Numbered from the stretch's first letter, positions 10,824-23,170 are shown. The stretch: 64,000 nt of DNA from Tetracentron sinense (GCA_015143295.1 CM026554.1:54062627-54126626); one strand, 5' to 3'. The notes: generated from the sequence alone by a model not told the origin. A program made the numbers and translations.

Positions 10824-13300
10824 TAGTAACATATTATATTGGTATTATGACTCATCAAGTACGTTAGATTCATATTTTCGATAGAAAAATTGATGAAGAT
10901 ATCGTCTGTAAAATTAAAATGGCCGGTTGAAGTAGAGATATCCTTTAGGAGCATTACCAAATAACACATTTGGATTAAATTACCAGAAAAAAAATTGTTA
11001 TGATTTATTGAGCATAATGTTAGGAAGACAAATAATGTAGCTGTTATTTATAAAGTAATCAAATATTGAGCGACTAGGAAATACATTCATAGAATTTAGT
11101 CGTCATTAGTGATGCTGAGCCTCATGAGTGATATGACTAGTAAAGAAGAGATAAAAATGAGAATATTTGAGAGCCTATCGAGGTGGTTGACAACACTTAT
11201 CAGAAGGAATGAGGTGGTGTGAGTTGAATGCACACAGGCGGGGAAGAACAAATATAATGTGGATAAGACATAATGTGAAATTGTTTCATTGTGCAGGCCT
11301 TCATTGAACTCATGGCTTTTAATATAATGGAACACCAAAACTAAATCCCTAATTGGCCAAGCCAAAATATTTGATATTGATGATGAAGAAGATTATGGCC
11401 CACAACATTTGGGAACCGCCCAAACCTCATCCAATTATAAATATGGGTGGGAAACCAAACCAAAACTGACTTACATGCGCAAAAGTTCAACCCTACCCAT
11501 GAGAAGTCAGGTGAGTTGATGGGTTGGGGTGTGGCTCAAAATGCATGACACTTATGGCAATATTTGAGATTTAGATGTTGCACATGGCCTGGTCCAACGA
11601 CCCCATTAGGATGTTATCCCGGGTTTAGGCCCACATTGGTTGGGAAGTTGACTTCTCAGGGGTGTATAAGGATTAAGGAGTCATCAACTCTCCTTAAGAC
11701 AGATCCTTTTGGAGTGGTTGCTTGGACTTACCCTTATGGCACCTTAGCGGCTGGCTACCTTAGAAGACATTAACATCATAGTGAGTGGTGATGGGCGGGT
11801 CTCCGTTATCAGTCATCAGGGGTGTATGATCGGGACTCCATGGCCCAAACCCGTTTCACGTAATCAGGTCTCATTCATCGCCACCAAGTCTTCATCTAAC
11901 TGCATTTCGTAGTGTTACTTTTTCGTTTTGCGACATGTACTTAGCATATCTCTCCCCCTACAAGAATAAAGAGATTAGCCCACTAATCTGTGTTCTTGAA
12001 TACTATAATGACTGTATATACATGATTATAATGGCATGTAAAATTGGGCTAATGTGTCATGCATGAGGATTGATGGGCTCAATGCGCAATTTAGCATTAT
12101 GAGCCAAATAGATAGCAATTTAATAAGCTCCAAGGGGAACAACACACCCCTTAATGATTTGTAGTCATGTGCTAGGTTTTGGTACTGATCATAACAACAC
12201 ACTCATTTTTGCTTCTCTATCTACATAGATTATAATGTTTCACTTTAATCAATTTTGAGTGAAAGTCAAACTACATTATTGTTGTTGCAACCCCTTTTTG
12301 TTTCAATGATGGCAGATATGTATTATATTGGCTTAGAAGAGTATCACAAATTGTAAGATAATATAATTATGTTGCATCCTTGTGTACTTGTTTAGCCATT
12401 ATTTATAACCAGAAGCAACTGATTCATAGTTATAGTTGAGTATGTTTTTGGTTGGTCAGTTGAGATTGAACCAAAGACCCCATGGTTGTGGTGCAAAACG
12501 TCAAACTAATGGAGCCAATCAAATATGATGTTGGAAAGTGTCTCAAATTCTATAATCACGCCATTTCGAACTAAACCAAATTAAACATGATCTGACTCAA
12601 GCTCGGCTTTTTTAAACATTCGAGTTCAAGTAAAAACCCGACTTGGTTCATTCGAACATGAAATACTAGAGTAGAGTCGAGCCAACGTGCTAGCTCGGCT
12701 TGAGGCAACCCTAAGTAATTATCCCTTTTAGTTTGGTCAACGTTTTCTCCAACCCTAAGAAAGTAAGTAACTATCCCTTTTGATTTTGTCAACGTTTTCT
12801 CGTGCAATCTTTCCTTTTATCCCCCAAATCTTCCAAGCCACCAAATCATGTCACCTATATTGGCGAGATAGCAAGAAGCCAAGTCCAATGATGATTTTTC
12901 CAACTTTGCAAAACAATAATTTCTAGAAGTTGAAACTTTTTTGACAAATTCAAGCACAAATTTCCCTCCTCCTCACTTGCCGTGGTGATTGAAGTCATAA
13001 GGAGACTTGTGCTATAAACTGTTCGAGATTTGAAATGGGGTTCATCCTCTTGTATTATCTTTCCTTTTCTCCTTTTACTTTTTTGACTGTGGAAATTCAG
13101 TTAAAGGAACATAAAGAAGCAAACAAATACAATGAAGATGCTATAAACTTTACTTTGAATCAAATATGGCGGCTAGTGTTCAATATTCTTTGCACTAATC
13201 TCTCCTTATCTCACGTCAAACTCCTGGTTTCCAAGCATTACTCGATAATTCCTCTTTTGAAAAATAACCTTTATTTTGTAGAGGGAATTACTTGAGCTCT
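10824..13300. other. Intergenic DNA without recognised genes
   Basis: AT-rich. Contains fragments rich in CTCGGCTT or CGAGCC motifs (about 12,595-12,710) like worn ends of hAT-type repeats, and a motif near 11,420-11,530 loosely repeated at 15,170-15,310. Open frames are short and show no domain. Confidence 0.5.
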
Positions 13301-13329
13301 CCACGCATCACAACTTTATTGGTAGAAGG

Positions 13330-13990
13330 ATGAAGGATGAGGACTAAGTTGAATTTACTGAGGAGAGGCTTTCCGCCTTGTCAGAGACATTCTGAAACTT
13401 AAGTCAGTATTGGATAGAAAAAGGGGAATAAGGACAAGTCAGAGAAGAGAAGTTGTGGAGTTCTTTGGAATAATGCCTTTGCTATGGGAGAAGATGAAGA
13501 AAGGTAAGATCTTTGTGTGAATTACCAACCCCTTATCATTGGGTTTTCGGGGATATTTATAGGCAGATAACTATTATATATGGTCATTCATGCTAGTGGA
13601 TGACCATACATCTAAACTAATCATCACATTTGTGTCAGACAAATATCTTGTTTATCCCTTCTTTGTAAGTCGATTCTGATCGTCGAAGTGATCCGAGATG
13701 ACTAACATTTGATGTTAGACTAGATATAATATCTAACTTATGAGTGCATAATTAATATTGTGTCAGTGGACCATTTCCCAAGACTCACGTCCAGACTCAT
13801 GCTCGAGTTCATCCAATGCTTAACACGAATACGTCCAATGTCTAGCATGAGTTCGTCCAGACCTTTAATTTGCTCATATTCATCCAACACTTAGCATGAG
13901 TACGTCCATTGATCTTGCACAGGTTCGTCCATGGGTTGGCACGAGTTCGTCCATGAGTCACTTGCTTTACAAATTTTTCCCATTACAATA
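13330..13990 (-). mobile_element. LTR-like fragment with reiterated motif
   Basis: On the minus strand it holds CCTATAAATATCCCCGAAAA, very like CCTATAAATACCCCCAGAG at 60,535 in the larger LTR-like tract, so a TATA-bearing LTR of a related family is likely. At 13,775-13,960 a motif close to ATGAGTTCGTCCA recurs about eight times with decay, as in U3 regions with repeated enhancer-like units. No internal retrotransposon genes are present. Confidence 0.5.
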
Positions 13991-14190
13991 ATTTGTTTAT
14001 GTATCAATTGTAGCAACCCTACTAGTACTTGCCATGGCTAACAATGGCAATGTCTAACAATGATAAGATTAGGGTGACATCGGGTTGGATCGAGTAGAAC
14101 ACCGTCCAATTCAAATCCTGCTCAATTTAGAAACGGGTTGAATAGACAAACCAGAACCCGACGGCCTAACCCATTTTTACAGGAAATGAT

Positions 14191-14371
14191 AACGTCCACG
14201 CAATGGGTGAACTTCATTATCCTTCACAAAGGTAAAATGCAGTGTTAGTTTTGTAAATATAGAGAGGAGTAGTGGCGGTCATATTATTATGGAGAGAATT
14301 ATTTTTTCAAAGGTGCCACTGCATTTTGTCTTCCGTGAAGGATAACAAAGTTCATGCACTGCGTGAATGCC
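14191..14371. mobile_element. Foldback MITE 1
   Basis: Inverted repeats of about 50 bp: the left arm includes CACGCAATGGGTGAAC and ATTATCCTTCAC, and the right arm GTGAAGGATAAC and GTTCATGCACTGCGTG. Non-coding; can fold into a long hairpin. Confidence 0.75.
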
Positions 14372-14383
14372 ATATGTGAGACA

Positions 14384-14574
14384 CATGAAAAAGAAAACAT
14401 ATGTTCACACACACACATAACCATAAAGATTGGGAGATCCAACGGCCACCATCACATCACATAAAAAAATTAATTTTTTTAAATTGATTTTTTACACATA
14501 AAAGGGTGGTATGATGTTGGATTTCCTAATCCTATGGTTATGTGTGTGTATGAACATATGTGTTCTTTTTCATG
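14384..14574. mobile_element. Foldback MITE 2
   Basis: Arms of about 60 bp: CATGAAAAAG ... ACACACATAACCATA on the left and TATGGTTATGTGTGTGT ... CTTTTTCATG on the right. It lies about a dozen bases after MITE 1. Non-coding. Confidence 0.75.
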
Positions 14575-14584
14575 CATCTCCCAA

Positions 14585-14720
14585 TCCCTTATATATATAT
14601 ATATATATATACACATTTGTGAGTGATGTTAACTTTCACTTAGATTAAGGTGGTGGTTGGTAATATATATATATACATTTGTGAGTAATGTTAACTTTCG
14701 CTTAGATTAAGGTGGTGGTT
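14585..14720. repeat. (TA)n tract and ~80-bp tandem duplication
   Basis: (TA)n at about 14,589-14,611 followed by two copies of TTTGTGAGT...GTTAACTTTC...TTAGATTAAGGTGGTGGTTGG. Confidence 0.8.
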
Positions 14721-15003
14721 GGTAACACTAATCTAAATAGGTAGTTTATTTGAAAATTGAGTTTATTTAGACTTTAGATTGTTAAGTTAAAAGGTTAACT
14801 GGATGTCTACATCTTTTTGAAGTAGAAGTTTTACCTCCAAAGAAAAAAGTAGCTCATGTCTACTTGTTATTTTAGAGGTAAAACCTCTTCTTCAAAAAGA
14901 TCTAGACTTCCAATTAACCTTCAACTTAACAATTTAAAGTACAATTAAGCCCAATTTTTAAAAAAACTATACCTATTTAGATTAGTGTTATCAAACGTCA
15001 CCT
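14711..15003. mobile_element. Foldback MITE 3 with long arms
   Basis: About 290 bp with arms of about 120 bp. The left arm has AACACTAATCTAAATAGG, TTGTTAAGTT and GTTTTACCTC; the right arm has GAGGTAAAAC, AACTTAACAA and CCTATTTAGATTAGTGTT. Outer ends pair as AGGTGGTGGTTGG and its worn complement CGTCACCT. Superfamily not decided: I found no convincing target-site duplication. Confidence 0.75.
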
Positions 15004-15009
15004 AAGAAT

Positions 15010-15580
15010 AAGGAGTTTAGTCTTTTCACTAAACTTAGTATATGCTTTTTTTTTTTTTTTTTGGTAAACTCAAGAACACCACAAGGTGATTACTAAACTT
15101 AGTATAGACTGATACGCATGAGTTGACTATATATGCATTACGACATGTCAAGATGGGAGCCTTGTGCAAACCTGATCCAATTATAAATGGCTTGAAGGGA
15201 CCAAACTCGTGAGGGGATGGGCCCAAAACTCATATCCAAAACATCAACTCAAACCCATGGAAGGTCGACTGTTCTTCAGGTGGGTTGACGGGTCAGATTA
15301 GAAATTGCCACCCTGGATAAGATGAAGATCATTAGGCAATAACTGGCGTGCATGTAGTGGTTTGGGACCCATGATTTGCTGAATTCCACCAAGAGATCCT
15401 AGCCACCTGATATATCAGATTCTTTTGGATGGTGAGGAATAACTTTGACAATTCTTTCAGGATGTTTCTGATATTGTAGATCCCTCACTTGGACCACCAT
15501 TCCAAGTGCACGTACAGCTGCTATACTGTTCTTAGGTCTATTGGACCCAAGACCCATTCTATGAATCCGCTAAAAGTTGG
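15010..15580. other. Intergenic stretch
   Basis: Starts with a poly-T run (15,046-15,062) that may be the A-tail of an old minus-strand retroposon. Nothing else recognised. Confidence 0.4.
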
Positions 15581-15787
15581 GTACGTACCTTGCGTGTTAT
15601 ACCCTCTATAATGGCTGACAAAAGCACGTTCATGAATGTGCTGGGAATAACATTTGTGATACCATTTCGTCCCCATTCAATGCAGCTGAAACTCCCCTTA
15701 TTCACTTCCTTCCTATTTGAACGTCTTGGGATCTCCTCTCTTTTCTGGTTCCATTCATATCACTGCTTCTTTGCATCTGATCTGTTA

Positions 15788-15937
15788 ATGGAGATTCCTG
15801 AGTATGAAGGCTGGCTTGCCTTTGCTTCCTCTCTTCTTCTCATCATCTACCTTCTTCTTACTCTAGTTGAGGCCTCCTGGAATTCTACGCCTTCTTGTCT
15901 CCCGCCGGATCGGTGTTTCCCGTCGTCTTATCAATGA
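15788..15937 (+). CDS. Possible 49-aa membrane or secreted small protein
   Basis: ATG-started frame MEIPEYEGWLAFASSLLLII..., with one hydrophobic segment (about residues 9-29) followed by a polar tail holding two cysteines (SCLPPDRCFPSSYQ). Could be a signal-anchored small protein. The longer frame upstream has no support. I recognise no family, and short open frames of this size arise by chance. Confidence 0.25.
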   Translation: MEIPEYEGWLAFASSLLLIIYLLLTLVEASWNSTPSCLPPDRCFPSSYQ

Positions 15938-16559
15938 GTGATCATGTTTCTCATAACAATTAAAAAAATTTTGATCGCTTTTTTTTTTTGTCTTTTCAGT
16001 AAGGATTTTCTTCTGTATTTTGTATGCAGTTGTGATGTTAAAGAGAAGAAATGTACAATAATTACTGTTTTAGAGATGCATGGAAAAATCTGTATAATTA
16101 TGGATTGGAATGTTTTGCTTTTGCTTTTTATTTTTGGGGGACTTGATCATTCACATGATATTTACTCCTATGCATATCAATGAGGAATTCAAGTATTGAG
16201 CGAGAGATTGATGTTTTTATAGAGGCCAATACAGTTTATGATTGATATGTTACGAAACAAGATGGTTGTCACTCCATCGTCTAGCTGCAATTGAACAATA
16301 TATAAGATCATTTGATGATCCCAACACAGGAATACATGATTTACCAATGGACAATCGATCTACACCTGCCAAGATCATATAAGCCTCAGAATGTTATCTA
16401 TATATGTAGTTGGTTTAAATGAATACAAAGACTCAAAAAGTGTTATAAATTCCTCTTTCCAACATGCTTACTCAACCATGGTCAACCATGGTGTGTTAAA
16501 TTCCATTCGGAAATTTTAGAGAAGCTACAACCAAAGCTTCCAGTCCCCATTTTGTTGAG

Positions 16560-17420
16560 ATAAAACATGGGTTTACTCAAATCACACAGTTTCTATGACC
16601 CCAAAAAAATCAGAGTTCGGAAATCAATCAAACCCAATATCCACAAAATGTCTTTGATTTCTGGATGCAAATTGTCCCCAATACAAAACATATGAATACT
16701 CCCATTGAATTCAATCCAACTCCATCCAGGGCGATTCTTAATCCCAATCTTCTTCATCTTCTTTCGCATTTCTGTAACCTAACTTCATTTATTAGCTACA
16801 GAATATATACTTGATAGTAGCACATAAGCCCCCCCATGACAAGGATCCAGCTCAAGAATCTGTCTTACAAAGAGCTCAACATTGCCATGGACCTTACAGG
16901 TACTCAATAGAGCTCCCCATAAGACCACATGATCAGGCTTCACAGGAGAAGCTCTTATGAAATCTTAGGCTTGATGTAAAAGCCCGGCTCGACCCATGAG
17001 ATTGACCATGCACGAAATGTGTTCAACCTGAGTAGCAATCCCATACGCCGTGGTCATCAAACTAAAGTACTTCTTTCCTTATTCCAACCACCCGGCATGA
17101 ACAAACGTTACACCATCTGGCCCCAGCCCAACTTTCCCCATCTGAAGCTCTTCCATAAATTGCATTTCCCAATTTCATCACATTAAAAGATATTAAGTTT
17201 TTCTTTGAGTTCGCATCAAACAGTTGACATGAAATCTCTTAAGACACCCACATTTCACGTACATATCCACGAGTGCAGCATACCTTCAGGATCGAGATTG
17301 AAAGCCATAAGTAGCGAGGTTGCCCGGGTAGTTTCATTAGTTGTAGAGGAAAAGACAGTTCCTCCAAGTGTGTGTGGACTCAGTTCCATATCCAGCCTGT
17401 TGCTCTTTGGCATGGGATTT
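16560..17420 (-). pseudogene. PPR (E-class) pseudogene
   Basis: Minus-strand frames, interrupted by several stops and shifts, give pieces of the C-terminal part of a plant PPR protein of the PLS/E class: PDHVVLWGALLSTCKVHGNV (about 16,880-16,940), ELDPCHGGAYVLLSSIYS (about 16,810-16,870), and RKKMKKIGIKNRPGWSWIE followed by GDNLHPEIKD (about 16,650-16,770). Upstream remnants extend to about 17,420. Intact members act in organelle RNA processing or editing; this copy cannot make a protein. Confidence 0.75.
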
Positions 17421-17544
17421 TGAGCCTTGGGTGTCTACCATTTCACCACCAAGTCATCTTGAAAGTGATTCGTATTTTATGAATATGATATCTATCTAGT
17501 ATGATGTATGTAATATATGAAAGGTGGAGTGTTGGAGTATTTCT

Positions 17545-18125
17545 ATTGATCGATCATGGATTGGTGGATTTCTCATAGTTGGTGCAGCTGCCCATGCAAC
17601 CATTTTTATGGTAAGAGATTATGATCCAACTACTCGATACAACGATCTATTAGATGGTGTCCTTAGGCATTGCTATGCAATCATATTACATCTCAACTGA
17701 GCATGTATATTTCTAGGCTTTCACAGTTTTGGTTTGTATATTCATAATTATACCTTGAGCATTTTAGGGCATCCTGAAGATATGTTTTCAGATACCGCTC
17801 TATAATTACAACTCGTCTTTGCTCAAAGAATAAAAAACACCCATGCTTTAGCACCTGGTGCAACAAGCAGCACCAGTTTGACTTGTGTGGTAGTGATTTG
17901 GGTTGTAGGCGGCAAAGTAGCTTTGTTACCTATTTCATTAGGAACCACATATTTTTTGGTACATCACATTCATGCATTTACTATCCATGTGACGGTATTG
18001 ATACTACTAAAAGGTGTTCTATGTGCTCGTAGCTCCTGTTTGATACTTGATAAAGCCAATTTTGGTTTCCGCTTTCCTTATGACGGACCTGGAAGAGGAG
18101 GGACATGTCAACTATCTGCCTCAGT
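17545..18125 (+). pseudogene. psaA: Nuclear copy of plastid psaA fragment (NUPT)
   Basis: Plus-strand translation follows the photosystem I P700 apoprotein A1 through many conserved blocks in order: [110 protein letters not shown] and [20 protein letters not shown]. In-frame stops replace codons (after HLN and in DTAL), and arginine codons have become cysteine, as expected from CpG or C-to-T decay in methylated nuclear DNA. About a quarter of the gene is present; the ends are abrupt. Not functional. Confidence 0.92.
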
Positions 18126-18175
18126 GTTAAGAACAACATCATTTCGGACCCTATGTCCATCCAAACTTAGGTGAT

Positions 18176-21100
18176 GTAACGACCCCAAAATCCTACAAGG
18201 CTAAAATAAGACTTTGGAATCATCACATTACTTAAACCTGCTTAAAATCTATGTATACAAGGCATACTACATGAGTCTCCAAAAATGAGGATAATAAAAT
18301 TTTGATTATAAAAACTAAACCATCTTGTACAATGATAATCCACATGTCATAACTCCTCATAAACGAAGTAGTCTAAAACCATCAACATAGTAAAACAACT
18401 ATGACAACATCAACTGAAAGTCAAAAAGTCTAATATAGACATCTCGTCCAAAAAGAAATACTAAAACCACTCAATAGTGATGACTATCAAAATCCCTAGC
18501 CTCCTCCTCAGGAAGCTCACCTTCTTCTCCCTCTTCGGCGTACACCTCCTTAGTCCACGGCTCTTCTCCTAAACCTGAAGACAATGGCAGGTCGACTGAG
18601 TATGGAATATTCAGTGGATAAATGAACTAACAACAACATAAGATAACATGAGCAATAACAATATCATAACTCAGTTTATCTATGCTTAATCATAATAATT
18701 TCACGTAAAATAGGCATAATCAGAGTACGGAGTATATAACATGTCATAACATCATCTTGACTCGTGTACTCGTACAACTCTTATCCATGAACTTGCCTTA
18801 ACATATGCATAGACTCATACATGCATGATTCATAGTGTGTTTGTCCCGTCAAAGCATAATTCATAGTGTTTTGTCCCGGCAACGCATAATTCATAGTGTT
18901 CGACAACGCTTAGAGTGGATGTTCGTAATAGGGGATCATTCTTTCATAGCATAACATGAGTGCGACAACGCGTAGAATGGATGTTCGTACTGGGGGATCA
19001 TTCTTTCATGGCTTATTTCGTAACATGTTCGTATCCAATGCATGCATGCTTGTGAGACAAGTAGACTCATGAGACTTGAATACTTACCATGCAAGTGCAA
19101 GTGTGCTTGAGTGTCGTGATTGGAATTCAAATGAGTCATCCCTTAGATTCCAATCTTCCGTTAGGAAACTCCGCTAGGTTACATCACCTTAGTTAGAGAA
19201 TTCCCAACGTGGAGAATTTTTCTCTAAGGTTTGGCTACCCGAATGCCGATCACCATATAAATAAATAGGGCATAATTTATCATAACGACAATAATATCCA
19301 TTTAACTTAAATTCTTGATAATCAAAAGCATCATACTAATATTTATCATTCTTAGACATTTCAACAAACATCTAGAGTGCGTTAATTATGGATACTTTGC
19401 CTTTTCACATTCTTAACATTCCATCACACCATAATCCATCCACACAACCCAAACATAATCTACATCCATACATTCATCACAATCCTCCATAGTATTTTCC
19501 TTCCTCCATTCAATCCATCCGTAGTATAAACCTATTTCCATCTCTAACAAGCTTAATCCATACATAATTAGGGAAAACATAATCAATCTCCATTTCTATA
19601 ATTTACATTATGCTAATATTCACAAAACATCAATAATAGGGTTGAGTTAGAGATTTTATCGACCTTAGGGATCCTTCCCTTGGATCCAAATCGCTCCCGA
19701 GAAGCTTTGAGGAAAATCTCCAAGCTAATCCTCTTCTTCTCTAAGCAAAACCCTTCTTCTCCAAGCCAAAACTCTCTTAAAACCCTAGGTTTCTTTCTCC
19801 ATTTGCCAAATTAGGTTAGAAATGACTTAAAACCCTAAAACCTCATGAGTGCTTTGGGTCAGTGGGTGCAGGCCCATGATGGGCTGCTCTGACCAAGGCC
19901 TGACCTTGTGTTCCATGTGACCTGTCTGGTGCAGGAGGGCCTAGCTAGGTGGCCGAGCCCATGAGCATGCAAGGGGACCTGGGTCCTCTATAAATAGAGG
20001 GGCTTGGTGAGGGTTTGAGGGTTGTTGGAACTTAGACTAGAGCCTGATCCGTGAGGCCAGGCCACGGAGCCTACAGACCAGTGAGCCAGATCCGTAGACC
20101 CATCCAGTGAGCCAAAAGGGAGACCAGTAAGCCACCAGACTAGAGTAGGTGCACCCTGGTCCAGTCTACTTCGAGTAGCCATGGTCCATCAGGATGACTC
20201 TATACCAGGGACCTTTTAGAAGGACCCTAACCTGGAGATCTCCATTAATGGTGGTCCTTGAGCTCGATGGAGAAGATGGTAACCTTGACCCATTATCCAG
20301 AGGCCCAGAACCTAGAACCAGACCCAGCAGGCTATCCGGATTGATCCAGATCCATGGATACCAGGAAATGGACAGCTTTGTCCAGCTCCAGATGAGGTTG
20401 CAGAATGCCTTCGGGTTTCTTAACCGTCCATACTGTTCAGTTGCCCGATCTGGGATTCTAGATCGAGTAGAACAGTGGATCTGTCCTACTTGGGCAGAAC
20501 CATCTTGGTGACCATCCGATTTCGGGTGATCCTACCATATCCACATGATGGACCCAATCAGGGGTATCTTGTGGAATGGGTTAATCTGGACAAGCCTGAA
20601 CTTGTACCCAAAAAGAAATAGAACATGATAAAATTCGGATTAACTTAAAATTGATTAACTTAAAGCTGTAACCAAACGGGACTTAAGGCAGAATTGATTC
20701 TGGCCAAACCAGAATCAGATTCTGTGCAGAATTGATTCTGGACAGAATTAAATTATGTAACTAAACAGAATAGGTGCATACCTAAACTGGAATAGGTTAA
20801 ACCAGGATTAGATCAAACCAGAGTGGACCTAACCCTGTAACCAAATAGACCCTTAAACCCTAAGGGGTAAAATGGTAATTTTAGATATTGTCTAATTAAT
20901 TAGATTATCTCTTATTGTAAATCCGATAGGACTTTAGGACTCTTGGATAATTAGGCAAACTCTAATTAAAATGGATATACATATATTTATATATTTATTT
21001 TGAAGGGCATCCTAAAGGAAGATCAGTACTCCGTCTTCTACTGAATAGTGCAAACTCATTGGGAACACCGGAGAGAATCCGAGCTGAGTTATATCCCTGA

Positions 21101-21245
21101 GATAGAGCTGTCATATCCCTTGCACATGGGAGGCCTCGACTATCTTCAAGAAAGACTCACTTGTAGCGCTTCTCAGTGAAGCGATTCTCTACCTTAATTA
21201 ATTAAATAATTAATTGTTTATTTAACCACATTATTATCTGTCTGT
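18176..21245. mobile_element. LTR-like, non-coding retroelement tract
   Basis: Begins TGTAACGACCCCAAAATCC, a start common in plant Ty3/gypsy LTRs. It has short tandem arrays (18,830-18,905, about 33 bp units; 18,903-19,012, two units of about 60 bp), a TATA-like CTATAAATAGA at 19,989, a GC-richer block (19,850-20,530), and a possible end near TGTGTGCA (about 21,270). No gag, protease, RT or integrase is visible, so a solo LTR or large non-autonomous derivative is the likely reading. Borders are uncertain. Confidence 0.4.
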
Positions 21246-21645
21246 ATTTGCTAAATGGCTATGTGTGCAGGAATTTAGTCCAATTACACTAACAGTAATT
21301 TGGGTTTGTAGATTGATTGAAAATGCCAAGTTTCTTGGTATTCTTTGGAAGGTCTCTGTTTTTCTGAGGTTTATAGGTTGGGTATTTTTCAACAATTTTT
21401 TTCCTTTTTATATTGATTTGTTAGACACTGCGTTGGTGATTTCTATTTCATTCATATTTATATATGTATGTATAAAATTTTTAATATGCCTTCATGCGTT
21501 TTAGAATAAATTTTTATTTAGTTTTGTGATTCCGAGTTAATTTTTAATGAAATTTGATTCCAAGTTAGTTTTTAACGAAATTCTGGCAGCTTTTATTACT
21601 GATTTCTTGAACACTTCTATTTTGTGTTTGCCTTTGGCTGTGCAG

Positions 21646-22419
21646 AAAAACAGAGCCAGCCATTTTGCAAATACTATTCAGATCAAGGTAATATTGATCT
21701 ATCTGAATCATATTAAGTGATTCTTTAGTTACTTTTCTTGAATTCTAGTCTGAAAATTGCCCAGCTTGCTGTGTCAATATTGCGCATCCGAAGTATTGGG
21801 TTATTAGATTAGTTTTTTTTCTCCCCTGGTGGTATTACAGTGATATATGAACTTTTGGATAATGGGGTTATTGAGCTTTACTTACTGTTTCACAACACAT
21901 GGTTATTTTCCTTTTTTCTTAAATTCTAAGCATCATCCATTTGGGGGTTTGCTGTACCACAAAGATCTCGCTACTAAATTCTCATTCCACTGGCTAAGAC
22001 TGGTAAATGGTATCCTAGTCTAGGACTTAGAGCCATTACCAGCTAAATTTTAGATGCTCTCCTGCTAAGACTTTAAAATCCAAGCCATAATCTAGAATTC
22101 CAAGAGTCGAATTGAAATTTGACCTGGTCTACTTGATTTGGTGAAGATTAGTGCCAAGTTTTTTCCCGCTTGTCAGATTTTGATTGGATGCACAGGTACT
22201 TGAAAACTGATTCAAGATTCACCATTTGGGGACATGAATCTGCAGGATCAACTGATTGGAGTCCTGAAGAGGAACAATAGAATGCTAAACACCCAACTCA
22301 AAGCTCTGAACATCAATTGCCAATTGGATAGGGACCAGCAGAAGGACCACACCGACAGCTTGGTTTCTGTTCTTAGTAAGCTTGCATATGCTCTCAGAAG
22401 AATTGCCGATAAATTATAG
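21646..22419 (+). CDS. Terminal exons of an unrecognised small protein (partial)
   Basis: Two plus-strand exons join in frame: 21646-21687 (after TGTGCAG, ending ATCAAG/GTAATA) and 22246-22419 (after CTGCAG, ending TTATAG). They read KNRASHFANTIQIK then DQLIGVLKRNNRMLNTQLKA... and end ALRRIADKL. The second part is predicted to be helical, with a heptad-like pattern fit for a coiled coil. Upstream exons were not found; the sequence to the left looks like retroelement. The C-terminal layout vaguely recalls trihelix-type plant factors, but I would not assign a function. Confidence 0.4.
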
Positions 22420-23170
22420 TGTTAGGCCATTGGAATACGATGTGCATAAGGAAGATCCTCACTGAAGTCCTTGGATTGTGGCAGAAGCTGAGGGATTTGG
22501 CAGGTTTTTTCTTCTTTTATGGCTTATTTCCGTTATAGGATTTGTACACGGATAATAAATAGAAGTTGAAAAGGGTTTAATAAATGGTAGAAGTCATTTG
22601 ATGTTTTGTCATTCTATATAAACCCCTCTTGGATATGTAGTGATCTCATGTGAGCTCTGTATTAAGAGTTCCAATTTTGATAAAGCTTGATTTGTTGAGT
22701 TCTGTACCGATCTTTAGTTGGCAAATAGATCGGTATGCATGCCATGTTCACCTTAGCCATTTGCGTATGAATATGTAGTATTTACCCACATGCTATTACA
22801 TTTGCCAAATGATCCTATGAATATGGGATATTGGATACATGTAATCGCTGAATTGGTGTTACTGTTGGGTTACTTGTGGGAAGCACGTCACTCATGCTAG
22901 GTGTTGGGACTCTTGACCTTATGAAACTTTTGTAACCTGAGCTTGGTCTAGGAGCCAACGTCCTCTTGGAGAGTTGAAGCAGGAGATATTTGCCCGACTG
23001 AGAAATTCAAGATCATGACTCTTCCTGTTGCCAATTCTTGCTGAGACGATCGCGCCTTCCTCCTCTATTTTTCATCTTTCTCAGAAGCATTCTTCAACTG
23101 CATAAATCACAAAACACCTTGGTCAATACATATAAATATGTTCATGAATGCTTATACAACCATTAATGTA
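22420..23170. other. 3' flank of the preceding exon, no further gene
   Basis: Probably 3' UTR to about 22,620 and then unannotated sequence. Confidence 0.4.

Noticed and set aside
17878-18174. A 98-residue gene starting [10 protein letters not shown]
   Set aside because: It is the open part of the decayed psaA insertion; stops occur just upstream in the same psaA frame.
20194-20511. 105-residue ORF MTLYQGPFRRTL...
   Set aside because: No domain, lies in an LTR-like GC-richer tract, and composition suggests a chance open frame.
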